Of a stretch of 64,000 bases of DNA, positions 34,101 through 43,132 are shown one piece after another. Numbering within the stretch: position 1 is the first letter of the stretch; every line of letters begins with the position of its first letter. The notes under the pieces are model-generated. The model was not told the origin of the DNA. It worked only from the letters and a program-made list of their open reading frames with translations, and made no database searches. The translations under genes were made by a program, and so were the position numbers. This stretch comes from Nitrospira sp. (GTDB taxonomy: Bacteria > Nitrospirota > Nitrospiria > Nitrospirales > Nitrospiraceae). The DNA is taken from the NCBI GenBank assembly GCA_029194675.1, contig JARFXP010000004.1, forward strand, positions 186,001 to 250,000. Direction: 5' to 3'.

Positions 34101-34338
34101 CTTTGCCGGGCAAGTTCGTCAGCTCGATCTCCAGGGGAAAAGTCACAAGACGTTCGATTTCGGAAGGAGCTAACGAGGGCGCTCGGGTGATGACTTGAAC
34201 TTGGACGGGAGTGACGTCGGGGAACGCGTCGATCGGTAGATGGCGGAATGCCGCTACGCCGCCCGCAATAAGTCCGAGAACAACCAGCAACACAAGGAGT
34301 CGTTGCTCTAAGGCGTTGCGGATCAGCCGTTCGATCAT
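31171..34338 (-). CDS. Heavy-metal RND efflux permease (CzcA/CusA type)
   Basis: A 1,055-aa inner-membrane proton-driven pump of the HME-RND subfamily. The N-terminus is MIERLIRNALEQRLLVLLVV. TM4 carries GMIVDAAIVQIENVERHL with the charged residues of the proton path. Two large periplasmic loops and TM8-TM12 are complete, ending LTLLVLPVLYRWMEHR. It is the last gene of a czcC-czcB-czcA-like operon, overlapping the adaptor gene by 4 bp. The TM4 signature alone does not settle whether the metal is divalent (Co/Zn/Cd/Ni) or monovalent (Cu/Ag). Confidence 0.92.
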   Translation of the reverse strand: MIERLIRNALEQRLLVLLVVLGLIAGGVAAFRHLPIDAFPDVTPVQVQVITRAPSLAPSEIERLVTFPLEIELTNLPGKAELRSVSRFGISVITVVFEDTIDIYFARQLVLERILRARSALPPSAEPVLGPVSTGLSEVFMYLVDGPTQTLMDLRTLQDWVIRPMLRAVPGLADVDTLGGFSKQYEVLVDPDRLTSFELTLRQVQAAVAGNNQNAGGSYIEQGGDKLVVYGVGLARSAGDLEQIVVAAHKGTPIYLKDVAQVRQGTAIRLGGVTRDGKGEVLEGIAVMLRGGNSREIVSTVRDKVELINRVLPAGVKVEPFHDRIELVARALDTVERALLEGAAVVILVLYLFLRNLRGAFVVALTLPLATLATFLIMQQVGLSANLMSLGGLAISLGMIVDAAIVQIENVERHLGEETTGRALSVTGRLPVVLRAVLEVRKPSLFGELIIALTFLPLLTLQGMEGKMFIPLALTVVIALLSSLVLSMTVVPVLAAVIMKPRASQEGERLLERGRRLYRRMLGGAIRSTRLVVFVAAAVLVGGAALVPFIGREFVPIMDEGTIVVNLVRLPSIGLSESLKIAGEVERLLLEIPDVRSVISRTGANELGTDPMGMELSDMFVLLKPKAEWQAQSKTEIEGQVRRRLEQVPGIAFGLSQPIAMRVDELVSGVRSQVAVKLFGEDLETLRVKADEISRVLRQVRGISDLRVEQVSGLYYLKIDIDRAKIARHGINVAEITEVIEAVGGGIAAGEVFEGQWRFPIMVRFPDDRRADVETISALWVTAPDGSRIPLRELADIRIVEGPAQISREHASRRIVIEANVVGRDLVGAVEEAQTGVERLVRLPPGYYVTWGGQFENQQKAMARLALVVPLVIGLIFLLLYFTFGTLRHAALILLAIPFAMVGGLLALLLGGLYLSVPASVGFIALFGVAVLNGVVKIAYITQLREQGMPLDEAVLTGMVLRLRPVLMTAVVAMMALLPLLLATGPGSEIQRPLATVVIGGLFSSTVLTLLVLPVLYRWMEHRIVQRHEADFRRLTPRPATEATPISSVEATRYH

Positions 34339-35558
34339 AGCGGGCCTCCTGTCGGCATCTGCTCCCGGAGCGCCTCAGATTTCAGCGCGTAGCTCCCCTG
34401 CGTCACCACCTCGTCTCCGGCAGCCAACCCTGTGATGACCTGGACATACTCGGTCGCGGTCTGGACGAAGGTCACTTCGCGGGGTTCGAACCGACGCGGC
34501 CCCTGTACGACAAAGGCGACCTGTCGGTTGCCCATCTGCTGCACCGCCACGCGTGGGACACTCAGGACGGATTGCTCGTCCGTAACCAAGAGGGCCTCGG
34601 CGAACATCTCCGGCCGCAATCGGCCATCAGGGTTGGGTACCTCCGCGCGCGCCATGATCGTCCTGGTGGCCGGATCGATCACGGCGCCGACATAGGTAAT
34701 GACCCCTCGAAACGTCGTATTCGGATAGGCCGACACCCGAACTTCCATGGTCAGCCCGGGTTTCAATCGACCGGCCTGTTGTTCCGGAAAATCGGCGCGC
34801 ACCCAAACGGTCGAGAGATCCGCCACTGTAAACAGTATCTTATTGGGGTCGACGACCTCACCGATCGTCGCCTTCCGATCGATCACTTCACCGCGAAACG
34901 GGGCTCGAAGAAAAACTTGCGCGACTTCGGCATGAGGCAATGTCTTGGCCGCCAAGCGCTGGATCTCCTTCTCCGTCATGCCGAGCAAGTGCAGCTTTTC
35001 CTCTGCTTCGTGCAAATCCGCTCGCGCGTTCTCATAGTCGGCCTCTCGTCGTTGATGTTCCCCCGCGCCGATTGCGCCGCGCTCCAGCAGCGCTTGGGCC
35101 CGTTCGAGAGCTTGTTCCGTCACACGCAAAACATTCCGCGCTTTGCGATATTCCAGCTGAGCCTCTCCAAAGGCAGGGCTATCGAGCAGCAGAAGCCGGT
35201 CGCCTTCTCTCACTCGGTCTCCAAAGTCGGCATACACGACCACGATACGTCCTGGAACCCTTGCGCTGAGGTGCGCGAGTCGATTCTCATTCGTCAAAAT
35301 CTTTCCTGCTTGGGCTTTGAGAGCAATCCGGATCGGGCGGAGAGCTATCCGCTCAGTCTGGAGATGCACAAGGGTCGGACTTCCTTCCGGCAATTCGAGA
35401 ATACCTGGTTCCAAATGAGAAGCCGTGGCTGCCGGAGGCGGCGGCTTCGGAGCATCCTCTTGCTTTGACTGACATGACAGATGGGCCGTGGCGATCACAA
35501 GGAACGGAACGATTCGAAGAGAAGCCAACGAGAGGCGCATGACACGATGAATGCTCAT
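34335..35558 (-). CDS. Heavy-metal RND adaptor (CzcB/CusB type)
   Basis: A 407-aa periplasmic adaptor lipoprotein. ATG 35558 is chosen for its GGGAGGG ribosome site; lipobox HLSC lies near residue 29. A proline-rich linker comes first, then the lipoyl-like part (about 85-125), the helical hairpin (about 125-200, KARNVLRVTEQALERAQALL), the beta-barrel (DLSTVWVRADFPEQQAGRLK, about 243-262) and the membrane-proximal domain. It overlaps its neighbours on both sides by 4 bp, so the three genes are translationally coupled. There is no His-rich or Met-rich N-terminal metal tag. Confidence 0.9.
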   Translation of the reverse strand: MSIHRVMRLSLASLRIVPFLVIATAHLSCQSKQEDAPKPPPPAATASHLEPGILELPEGSPTLVHLQTERIALRPIRIALKAQAGKILTNENRLAHLSARVPGRIVVVYADFGDRVREGDRLLLLDSPAFGEAQLEYRKARNVLRVTEQALERAQALLERGAIGAGEHQRREADYENARADLHEAEEKLHLLGMTEKEIQRLAAKTLPHAEVAQVFLRAPFRGEVIDRKATIGEVVDPNKILFTVADLSTVWVRADFPEQQAGRLKPGLTMEVRVSAYPNTTFRGVITYVGAVIDPATRTIMARAEVPNPDGRLRPEMFAEALLVTDEQSVLSVPRVAVQQMGNRQVAFVVQGPRRFEPREVTFVQTATEYVQVITGLAAGDEVVTQGSYALKSEALREQMPTGGPL

Positions 35559-36814
35559 GGCAACCCTCCCACTGCCCACTCCAGTCTGGTCAGCGCGATG
35601 GAATGATCGGCTTGCGCCTGAGCATATTCGAGCAAGGTCTGGCGATAGACACGTTGCGCATCAATGACTTCGAGCAGGCTGGTCGCTCCATGGCGAAAAC
35701 TGAACTGGGCGATGTCGAGGACTTCTTTGGCCTGATGCAGAAGCCCTTGTTCGAACACCTTCATCTGCGCTTGGGCGGTCTGCATCTCCTGAAAATACTG
35801 GGTGATGGTCTGTTCCAGTTCCTGCTGCATTCGATCTCGCTCCGCTTGGGCTTCTCGATGGGCCCCCATTGCCGCCCCGATTTCTCCCTGTCGACGGTAC
35901 CAAATGGGCAGAGCCACGCTGAGTCCCGCCGTCATGGATTCATCGCCGGCTTCTCGGTGATACTGGCCAATCACCGAAACATTCGGAATGCGCGATGCGC
36001 GTTCGTGCTCGATCGTGTATTCGGCTTGCTCGACCACCTTCTGCTGTCGGCGAAGCGCCGGCTGTCGCTCGGTTGCCTGATTCATCAGCGTGTTGAGTTC
36101 CAAGCCGGCCCTCACTGTTTCGAACTCTCCTCGGACGGCAAATGATTCTCCCAGAGCCTTGCCCGTCACCGTATTGAGTTTGGCGCGGGCCACGAGGAGC
36201 GCATTGTCCGCCCTCGCCAGATCCTTTTGAGATTTCTGGAGTTCGACGGTCGCCTTGATCAGCTCGAATTTCGGCGCCTCCTTGGTACTGACGCGCGCGC
36301 TCACCAATTTCACGAGGTCTTCCACCGTCTTCAGATTCTCTCTCGCAAGCCATGCATCTTGTTGCGCAAGGAGCAATTGAAAGAACGCTCCTTTTGTGTC
36401 GGCCATGACAGACACTGTTGTTTGATCGAGGCCGGCACGAGCCCCCCCTACGCCCGCGTCAGCGGCCCGTTGCCTGGCTGCTCGTTTACCCAGCCACTCC
36501 AGCGGCTGCTGCACCGTAATTGTCCGTTCGATGATGGAGACGCCTGTGCTAGGGTCACGAATCCACCCTGGGCCGGCGGACGCTATGATGGTGGGATTGA
36601 GATAGGCGTCGGCCGTGACCCGTTGACTCTGGCTCTGTTCCAAGACTGCCTCCGCGCCTTTCGTCTTGGGGTTATGTTGAAGCGCAAGTTGTATGACTTG
36701 ACCTAGTGTGTATCCGCTTGGGCTCAGTTCTGCGGCATGGCCCGTTAGATAAGACCCGGATATCATCGCGCATCCGAAGGCGGCGATGATGCTGCAAGCG
36801 AGTGCAGGTCTCAT
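35555..36814 (-). CDS. Outer-membrane factor of the metal efflux system (TolC/CzcC type)
   Basis: A 419-aa protein. ATG 36814 follows GAGGAGGACAGC, and a signal peptide runs to about residue 29 (GHAAE). The body is the long-helix repeat of outer-membrane efflux proteins (two copies, about 35-220 and 240-415), with RQRAADAGVGGARAGLDQT and DAQRVYRQTLLEYAQAQADH. It is the first gene of the operon and would form the exit duct for the pump. Confidence 0.9.
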   Translation of the reverse strand: MRPALACSIIAAFGCAMISGSYLTGHAAELSPSGYTLGQVIQLALQHNPKTKGAEAVLEQSQSQRVTADAYLNPTIIASAGPGWIRDPSTGVSIIERTITVQQPLEWLGKRAARQRAADAGVGGARAGLDQTTVSVMADTKGAFFQLLLAQQDAWLARENLKTVEDLVKLVSARVSTKEAPKFELIKATVELQKSQKDLARADNALLVARAKLNTVTGKALGESFAVRGEFETVRAGLELNTLMNQATERQPALRRQQKVVEQAEYTIEHERASRIPNVSVIGQYHREAGDESMTAGLSVALPIWYRRQGEIGAAMGAHREAQAERDRMQQELEQTITQYFQEMQTAQAQMKVFEQGLLHQAKEVLDIAQFSFRHGATSLLEVIDAQRVYRQTLLEYAQAQADHSIALTRLEWAVGGLP

Positions 36815-36913
36815 GCTGTCCTCCTCTGTCGGCGCCAAAGCGACTCGCCTCCATAACGAGACGAGCATCAGGCGCCGATCACATGAATCGAAACGTCAGT
36901 AGATGTGAGACGA

Positions 36914-37384
36914 TCAAACGGAGGGAGGTGCCCGGGACGTAAGACTGGTCGTGAGGAAACGGTCTGTCAATGAAGGGCTAGGTTGCGGCCGCCATGCGAC
37001 ATGGGGTCTCGTTGGTTCATTCGCATAGCAAGAACGCGCGGCCACATCCAAGGTGGTGCCTTTGCCGACTTGCGGCTCGACGGAAGAGGCGAGAATCAGG
37101 TCGATTTCAAGGTGCTCCGCTCCATGGAACGGTTGGGCAATCAGATGAAGGGGGCAGCTGGATTCCTTGGCTGCCACCGAGACATGATCGTAGATCGTGA
37201 ACTCGCAGCTCAGGTCCGGTGAAAAAACCGTATGGACCGTGCCACCATGGACATGACCGGCTTCTCCATGGTGATGGTCAGCCTCGGGATGGATATGCAC
37301 CAATGGCGCGGCAAGCATCCATAAGGCCGTCCACGTAAGGACTGCCACGCGAGACCAACCCATATTCTCTCGTGTCACTCGCAT
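36914..37384 (-). CDS. His-rich exported protein upstream of the metal pump
   Basis: A 156-aa protein with an N-terminal signal-like segment (about 9-28). A His-rich stretch follows at the start of the mature part (HIHPEADHHHGEAGHVHGG, about 29-47) that could bind divalent metal. The rest has Cys residues (CEF, SCPLH, RSCY) but no known fold. It lies about 100 bp before czcC, so it may be cotranscribed and serve as a periplasmic metal buffer or sensor. The start could also be the internal ATG at 37363. Confidence 0.6.
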   Translation of the reverse strand: MRVTRENMGWSRVAVLTWTALWMLAAPLVHIHPEADHHHGEAGHVHGGTVHTVFSPDLSCEFTIYDHVSVAAKESSCPLHLIAQPFHGAEHLEIDLILASSVEPQVGKGTTLDVAARSCYANEPTRPHVAWRPQPSPSLTDRFLTTSLTSRAPPSV

Positions 37385-37476
37385 GGCGACAGCCTAGCAC
37401 AGTCCCGTAATTGCATCAATTAACGCTACTGTGTATGGCGGAAACGGTCCATCCGTAGCTCAGAAACGGAATTGAC

Positions 37477-37540
37477 CCGCATTATTCATGAACACTTCTG
37501 CTGCAATCGCCGATCCGCTGTTCGGACAAACCTGCTGAGC
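37477..37540. repeat. Degenerate end of the 12.3-kb MITE type
   Basis: CCCGCATTATTCATGA, followed by CTTCTGCTGCAATCGCCGAT, matches one end of the element at 12296-12512 (CCCACATTATTCATGA...CTTCTACTGTAACCGCCGAT) with scattered changes. No matching opposite end is seen, so it is a solo relic. Confidence 0.5.
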
Positions 37541-37634
37541 GTCTTGTTGATGTGCTTTACCGCCCGCTCGTGCGAGGAGTCTGCAACCCAATGGCGCCTG
37601 GACTACTTGGCAAGGCCCTTAATCAATCGAACAG

Positions 37635-38135
37635 CTACAATCGCGCCAGAATCTCATCGGCAACTTGCGTGACAGGCTTTCCATCGGTCTCAATGACATA
37701 ATCGGCGGCCGCCTGATACTTCGGTGTGCGCTCACGAAGGACATCTTGAATCTCATCCAGGAAAGATTTGACTCCCGTAAGGGAAGGACGTTGTGAATCC
37801 TGACCGATACGCTCAGTAATTGTGCTCACTGAGGCGGTCAGCCAGAACAACCTTCCTGTTTCTTTTAACACCTCGCCATTCCGTGGTCGTAGGATTGCTC
37901 CCCCGCCCGTATCGACGACTAGCCCAGTCCGACCGGCCAGTTCTTGGCAGACCTTGGCTTCGAGATCGCGGAAGTACTCCCATCCATGCTTTTCAACGAT
38001 TTCCGGAATGCTTTGACCGGCCAACTTCACGATCTCCGCGTCAGTCGACACCAGCATGCGACCAAGGCGAGCCGCCACTAGGTTGCCGACGGTGCTCTTT
38101 CCGGTCCCACGATAGCCGATAAGCACCACATTCAT
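37635..38135 (-). CDS. aroK: Shikimate kinase
   Basis: A 166-aa kinase that phosphorylates shikimate to shikimate-3-phosphate with ATP. P-loop GYRGTGKST at 8-16, substrate Asp in STDAEI, GGG motif (DTGGGAILR) and the lid region RPSLT are all present. Length is normal. It overlaps aroE by 4 bp and is the last gene of a minus-strand group with the SDR and trmI. Confidence 0.93.
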   Translation of the reverse strand: MNVVLIGYRGTGKSTVGNLVAARLGRMLVSTDAEIVKLAGQSIPEIVEKHGWEYFRDLEAKVCQELAGRTGLVVDTGGGAILRPRNGEVLKETGRLFWLTASVSTITERIGQDSQRPSLTGVKSFLDEIQDVLRERTPKYQAAADYVIETDGKPVTQVADEILARL

Positions 38136-38986
38136 CGGAAATGTGACTCCAATACCGTACGCATCACATCAACCGGCGCAGGCTGATTCGTCCAGAACTC
38201 AAATTGAGTGACGGCTTGGTTGAGAAACATCTCCAACCCGGGAATCGTCCTACACCCAGCACGCTTCGCATCTTTGAGCAATCTGGTTTCGAGTGGGTTG
38301 TAGACGATATCCATGACGGAAAGGTCGGCGTGAAGGAGCGAAGCAGGAATGCAGGTGGTATCGGCGTTCGGAGACATGCCGACCGGGGTGCAATGAATCA
38401 GCACCTGGGCGTTAGGGAGAACCCGCTGAAGAGTGGTTTCATCAAGATGAAAGTCTTCAACCGTCAATGCTGCCTGGGTACGAAGATCCTGAGCTAAACT
38501 GGTCCGTTCAGGGTCGTCAACTCCCAGCAACGTCAACTTTTCCGCATTGGATTCGACCGCCAATGCGAAGGCGATCGCTCGAGCGGCACCTCCGGAACCA
38601 AGGACGACGATGCGTCGGCCCTTGAGCTCAGCCCCGCCCTCCCTCAACGCCCTCAGAGCGCCTGTTGCATCCGTGTTGTACCCGGTGAGCTTGCCCTTTT
38701 CGGCAACGATGGTGTTGATCGCACCGATCCGTTGAGCCGTCAGCTCCACATGATCAAGAAAGGGTATGGCGGCTACCTTGTGAGGAATCGTCACGCTCGC
38801 TCCGCGGAAGTTTCCCAGTGCGCGAAGCCCTGTGACGGCATCACCGATCGTTTCCACTTGCCAGGCAAGATAGACAAAGTTGAGCCCTAATTTGCGGAAC
38901 GCAGCATTGTGGATGGCGGGCGAGAGGGAATGACCGACCGGATTGCCGATCACCCCGCAAAACTGTGTCCGGGCATCGATGTCCAT
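38132..38986 (-). CDS. aroE: Shikimate dehydrogenase
   Basis: A 284-aa NADP-dependent enzyme reducing 3-dehydroshikimate to shikimate. The substrate-binding NPVGHSLSPAIHNAAF (about 16-31), catalytic Lys in VTIPHK (about 65-70), Rossmann loop GSGGAARAIAFAL (about 130-142) and late motif GLEMFLNQAV are present. It acts just before the shikimate kinase encoded downstream. Confidence 0.93.
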   Translation of the reverse strand: MDIDARTQFCGVIGNPVGHSLSPAIHNAAFRKLGLNFVYLAWQVETIGDAVTGLRALGNFRGASVTIPHKVAAIPFLDHVELTAQRIGAINTIVAEKGKLTGYNTDATGALRALREGGAELKGRRIVVLGSGGAARAIAFALAVESNAEKLTLLGVDDPERTSLAQDLRTQAALTVEDFHLDETTLQRVLPNAQVLIHCTPVGMSPNADTTCIPASLLHADLSVMDIVYNPLETRLLKDAKRAGCRTIPGLEMFLNQAVTQFEFWTNQPAPVDVMRTVLESHFR

Positions 38987-39031
38987 TCTTCACCTAGAGG
39001 GGAAGTTTTCACTACTCGTTGGCGGCTACCA

Positions 39032-39793
39032 TTACCCTTTACAAACGGTCATGCCCCCATCAATGGTGAAGGTCGCGCCGGTAACCCAGGTGGCTTCATC
39101 GGAGGCCAGATATAGAACCATATTCGCCACTTCTTCCGGCGTCCCAGGGCGATGAATCGCATATTGCGCAAGAATGGGCTGCAGCATGTCGGGATTGGCC
39201 ATCAGGGGAGCCGCCATAGGCGTATCGATCAGACCTGGATTCACCACATTGCAACGAATTCCTTCCTTCGCATATTCGACCGCCAGGACACGCGTCAAGG
39301 CGTCAAGCGCACCTTTCGATGCCGTATACGCGGCTGAGCCGGAGAGACCGACTAAACTGGCAATTGACGAGATATTGATGATCGAGCCTCGTCCTTGCCT
39401 CAGCATGTGGGGGATGACGGCTCGTGTGATGCGGAATACCCCGGTCACGTTGATGTCGAACATTTGCGCCCAGATCGCATCATCGGTTTCGTGAAGCCGC
39501 TTCCCGAATTCACCGATTCCCGCATTGTTGACCAGAACGTCGATCCGCCCAAAACTATCGAGGGCTCGACGAACGACATCTTGCACATGGGTTTCATCCG
39601 TCACCGAACCGGCGACCCCGAGTACCTTTCCTTTGTTGAGTCGGATCACACTGGCCACACGATCCAATTCCTGTTGCCGACGTCCCGTGATGACGACCGA
39701 TGCTCCCTCCTCGACCAAACGTTTCGCAATCGCTGCACCGATCCCGGCGTTGCCTCCCGTCACCACCGCTACCTTGCCTTCTACCCTATTCAT
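39032..39793 (-). CDS. Short-chain dehydrogenase/reductase (FabG-like)
   Basis: A 253-aa classical SDR. Cofactor loop TGGNAGIGAAIAKRL near 13-27, NNAG near 89-92, catalytic Ser in INISSIASL and YTASK near 158-162. The C-terminus EATWVTGATFTIDGGMTV is typical of the family. The substrate is unknown; it may be a 3-oxoacyl-ACP or sugar alcohol reductase. Its start overlaps the trmI stop by 4 bp, so it is in that operon. Confidence 0.85.
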   Translation of the reverse strand: MNRVEGKVAVVTGGNAGIGAAIAKRLVEEGASVVITGRRQQELDRVASVIRLNKGKVLGVAGSVTDETHVQDVVRRALDSFGRIDVLVNNAGIGEFGKRLHETDDAIWAQMFDINVTGVFRITRAVIPHMLRQGRGSIINISSIASLVGLSGSAAYTASKGALDALTRVLAVEYAKEGIRCNVVNPGLIDTPMAAPLMANPDMLQPILAQYAIHRPGTPEEVANMVLYLASDEATWVTGATFTIDGGMTVCKG

Positions 39794-40674
39794 AAGTTTA
39801 GTCCCTCTTCTGCTTCATCCTGTGTGCTTTCTTGGTCTCTATCGAGAGGAGCTCCTCTGTCAGGCATTGGACCAAGGAGTCCCGGTTCGACCTTACGAGC
39901 CACTGTGATAAACCCGGAATGAGCCACCATGCGATGATCAGGCCGCACGCTCCTGCCATGCACGGACCAGGTTCTCAGCAACGTCTCAAACGTTTCGATC
40001 ATTCCAAATACGGCTGTACGTTCGAGCGCCTCCACCGTTTGCATGACTTGAGGTACGGTGGGAACAAAGCTCAGATAGATCCCACCGGATCGAAGGGTTT
40101 TCATGGCATGTGGTACGACTTGCCATGGTTCCGGCAAGTCAAGCACGACACGATCGAACGGCACCTGGTCGTCCAGTAAATCGATGCCCTCATAGGCATT
40201 TTTCCTGAAACAGATCAGATTGATTGGATTCAGAGAACGGGCAATGTTCTTCTTTGCCGTCTGTGCAAAATCTTCCCGGATCTCATATGTCACCACCAAT
40301 CCCCCCGGCCCCACTGCGCGCAATAGGGCCATGGTGAGGGCTCCTGAACCGGTCCCGGCCTCGAAGACTCGAGCACCCGGGTAGATATCGGCCCACATGG
40401 GTATGATGGCGAGATCCTTGGGATATAGAACCTGAGCCCCTCGGGGCATCTTGAGCACATAGTCGCCGAAGGTCGGTCGGAGCGCCACCATCTTCTTACC
40501 GCCGGACAGGGTGACGATGGACCCGTCCGGACGGCCGATCAACGCATCATGTGCGATTTTCTGCCCACTGAACTGATACGTCTCCCCCGCTTTCAACGTG
40601 AGAGCATACTGTCGTCGTTTTTGATCGACAAGGTGGATACGTTCGCCATTGAAAAAGCGAGACATGCCGGGCAT
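39790..40674 (-). CDS. trmI: tRNA (adenine-58-N1)-methyltransferase
   Basis: A 294-aa SAM-dependent enzyme that makes m1A58 in the T-loop of tRNA. A small N-terminal beta domain (to about 75) comes first. SAM motif VFEAGTGSGALTMALL (about 103-118), acidic loop VTYEIRED and catalytic-pocket motif DRVVLDLPEPW follow. The C-terminal about 20 residues are an extra charged tail. It diverges from nfeD. Confidence 0.88.
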   Translation of the reverse strand: MPGMSRFFNGERIHLVDQKRRQYALTLKAGETYQFSGQKIAHDALIGRPDGSIVTLSGGKKMVALRPTFGDYVLKMPRGAQVLYPKDLAIIPMWADIYPGARVFEAGTGSGALTMALLRAVGPGGLVVTYEIREDFAQTAKKNIARSLNPINLICFRKNAYEGIDLLDDQVPFDRVVLDLPEPWQVVPHAMKTLRSGGIYLSFVPTVPQVMQTVEALERTAVFGMIETFETLLRTWSVHGRSVRPDHRMVAHSGFITVARKVEPGLLGPMPDRGAPLDRDQESTQDEAEEGLNL

Positions 40675-40800
40675 TCTAGGAGGATCCTTTCGTCGTTTGC
40701 AACCAAGCGCCCTTCCTTGACAGGGTAGTAGGGGGACCGTAAGATCTTCTCATCATTGATAATTTTCATGATGCCTTGTGATGGTCGGGAGACAAGAACA

Positions 40801-42096
40801 ATGCTCGGCCGAGTCCTTACAGCGGCGATTGTAGGACCGGGGTTAGTACTCTGCTTGATTCTCCCGACCGATCCCGCTCTCGCCGAGGACATCGTCGTGG
40901 CAAACTACGAGGGGGTCATCAACCCTGTTGCAGCTGAATATCTTCACGATGCCCTCGCGTATGCCCAGACATCGAGCGCACAGGCTCTCATCTTAAAACT
41001 CGATACGCCCGGAGGATTGGACACCTCTATGCGCCTGATGATCAAAGACATTACCGGTTCGCCCATCCCGGTGATCGTGTTCGTCGCCCCTTCGGGAGGC
41101 CGAGCCGCCTCTGCGGGAGTCTTCATTACGATGGCGGCCCATGTTGCCGCCATGGCACCGGGTACCAATATCGGCGCAGCGCATCCAGTCGCTATGGGCG
41201 GTGAGATGGACAACACGATGAAGGAGAAGGTGGAAAACGATGCGGTTGCGTACATCAAGAGCATCGCGGAACGGCATGGACGGAATGTATCATGGGCCGA
41301 GGATGCGGTTCGAAAGAGCGTTTCCGCGACAGAGCAAGAAGCCTTGAAGCTCAAAGTCATCGATATGATCGCTGAAGACATCCCCACATTGGTGAAACGC
41401 CTGCATGGGAGAAAAATTGTCCTTCCAAATGGATCAATCACGTTCTCAAACGAGACCGCAACTCTCCATGAATTCCCGATGGGAACTCGGCTGGAATTGC
41501 TCAAAATCTTAAGCGACCCCAATATCGCCTACCTGCTGATGTCCATCGGAACCATCGGAATTATGGCCGAACTCTACAGCCCAGGCGCCATCCTGCCCGG
41601 GATCATCGGCGCCATCAGCCTGATCTTGGCTTTCTATTCGCTTCAGTCGCTCCCTGTGAACTATGCAGGCGCATTTCTTGTGATACTCGGTGCGGTTTTT
41701 CTCCTGCTCGAAATTTCGGTCACCAGCTACGGATTGCTTGCACTCGGTGGATTGGCTGCGATGATGTTGGGCGGTCTGTTCCTCATCAAGAGTGACGCGC
41801 CTTTTCTGCAAGTCTCCCTATCCTTTTTATTGCCGACTGTCATGACGATCGGCGGCCTGATCGGGATCATTGCGTGGATGGCCGTGAAGAGCACTCGTGG
41901 TAGACCAGTCACTGGGGCTGAAGGGATGATAGGTTCGATCGGAATCGCCAGGACGGATCTCAACCCACGCGGTCAGATTACGGTCCAGGGGGAGATCTGG
42001 GAGGCGGTCAGCCAAACTCCGATTCGCCAAGGGGAGGCTGCGGAGGTGATGTCGGTCGAGGGACTGACCGTGAAGGTGGCCCCTGCTCACAGATGA
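40801..42096 (+). CDS. NfeD-family membrane serine protease (long form)
   Basis: A 431-aa protein. ATG 40801 is chosen because CGGGAG precedes it and a signal peptide (to about residue 28, PALAED) follows directly. A ClpP/SppA-like protease domain (about 30-230) carries GRAASAGVFITMAAH with the nucleophile Ser, and a likely Lys in the TMKEKVENDAV segment. Four hydrophobic helices (about 245-365) and a C-terminal OB-fold NfeD domain (about 375-430) follow. Such proteins cleave the C-terminus of the stomatin-like partner encoded immediately downstream, so the two form a membrane quality-control pair. Confidence 0.88.
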   Translation: MLGRVLTAAIVGPGLVLCLILPTDPALAEDIVVANYEGVINPVAAEYLHDALAYAQTSSAQALILKLDTPGGLDTSMRLMIKDITGSPIPVIVFVAPSGGRAASAGVFITMAAHVAAMAPGTNIGAAHPVAMGGEMDNTMKEKVENDAVAYIKSIAERHGRNVSWAEDAVRKSVSATEQEALKLKVIDMIAEDIPTLVKRLHGRKIVLPNGSITFSNETATLHEFPMGTRLELLKILSDPNIAYLLMSIGTIGIMAELYSPGAILPGIIGAISLILAFYSLQSLPVNYAGAFLVILGAVFLLLEISVTSYGLLALGGLAAMMLGGLFLIKSDAPFLQVSLSFLLPTVMTIGGLIGIIAWMAVKSTRGRPVTGAEGMIGSIGIARTDLNPRGQITVQGEIWEAVSQTPIRQGEAAEVMSVEGLTVKVAPAHR

Positions 42097-42120
42097 ACCG
42101 ACCGAAGACAAGGAGCCGTT

Positions 42121-42867
42121 ATGTCATTGCTCATGCCGTTAGTCTTACTGGTCCTCGTGCTCTATGCCAGTTTTAAGCGCGTCATGGAATACGAACGGCT
42201 CGTGGTGTTTGTGCTGGGCAAGTTTCAGACGGTGAAAGGACCCGGCATTCGGTTGGTCGTCCCGGTCCTTCAACAGATGGTGCGTGTCAATCTCCAAACT
42301 GTGACGATGGAAGTCCCATCCCAGGATGTCATCACGCGGGACAATATTTCCGTGAAAGTGAATGCCGTCATCTTCCTCAGGGTGGTTGACCCTCAACGAG
42401 CCGTGCTGGCAGTCCAAGATTATCTGTATTCCACGTCGCAAGTCGCCCAAACCACCCTGCGCAGCGTGCTTGGCCAGAGTCAGCTCGATGACCTGTTATC
42501 GAAGCGCGATGACATCAATGCCGAGCTGCAGCGGATTATCGATCAACAGACCGAGCCATGGGGAGTTAAAGTTGCTGCCGTGGAAGTGAAGAACGTGGAT
42601 ATCCCTCAAGACATGCAACGCGCGATCGCCCGACAAGCTGAGGCCGAGCGGGAACGGCGTGCAAAAATCATTCATGCTGAGGGTGAATTTCAAGCAGCGC
42701 AGAAACTCGCTGAAGCCGCCGATGTCATCAGCCGAAATCCAGCCGCCCTTCAACTGCGCTATCTCCAAACACTCGTCGAGATCGCGGCTGAGAAGAACTC
42801 GACGACCATCTTTCCGATTCCAATCGATACCATTGCACCCTTCATCAAGGGACTACTACCGAAGTAG
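42121..42867 (+). CDS. Slipin/stomatin-like SPFH protein
   Basis: A 248-aa protein with an N-terminal hydrophobic hairpin (about 2-17). The SPFH/band 7 domain (about 20-180) follows, with [18 protein letters not shown] and the typical [22 protein letters not shown] coiled-coil part rich in Ala/Glu comes next ([20 protein letters not shown], about 170-205). AAGGAG precedes the ATG, 24 bp after the nfeD stop. It forms ring or cage oligomers at the membrane with NfeD. Confidence 0.92.
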   Translation: MSLLMPLVLLVLVLYASFKRVMEYERLVVFVLGKFQTVKGPGIRLVVPVLQQMVRVNLQTVTMEVPSQDVITRDNISVKVNAVIFLRVVDPQRAVLAVQDYLYSTSQVAQTTLRSVLGQSQLDDLLSKRDDINAELQRIIDQQTEPWGVKVAAVEVKNVDIPQDMQRAIARQAEAERERRAKIIHAEGEFQAAQKLAEAADVISRNPAALQLRYLQTLVEIAAEKNSTTIFPIPIDTIAPFIKGLLPK

Positions 42868-43108
42868 TGTGGCATTTCAGCCCGATGGATGATGCCGTTT
42901 CTACATAGATGCCGCATAAGTGAGACAGTTCATCCTCCGTTTTCTCATTAGCTCGGTCTAATCTTTATACTTTTTCCAGCTGATCACACCAGCCTTTTCT
43001 CATCTTCAATCCAGCATCCCTTTTGCTTCGTATCAGCAATACAGGTCACGACTCGGTGAATCTTTTCCGCTGAATACGACTCTAACAGGTTAAGGGGTAC
43101 ACCAACCT

Positions 43109-43114
43109 TATAAT
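43109..43114 (+). promoter_or_regulatory. Possible -10 box of the sigma gene
   Basis: A perfect TATAAT stands 19 nt before the sigma factor ATG, but no good -35 is found 16-18 nt upstream. If used, the transcript would have a very short leader starting near the AAAGGTG ribosome site. The 265-bp gap before the gene holds nothing else. Confidence 0.4.
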
Positions 43115-43132
43115 CAGAGCAAAGGTGACACG

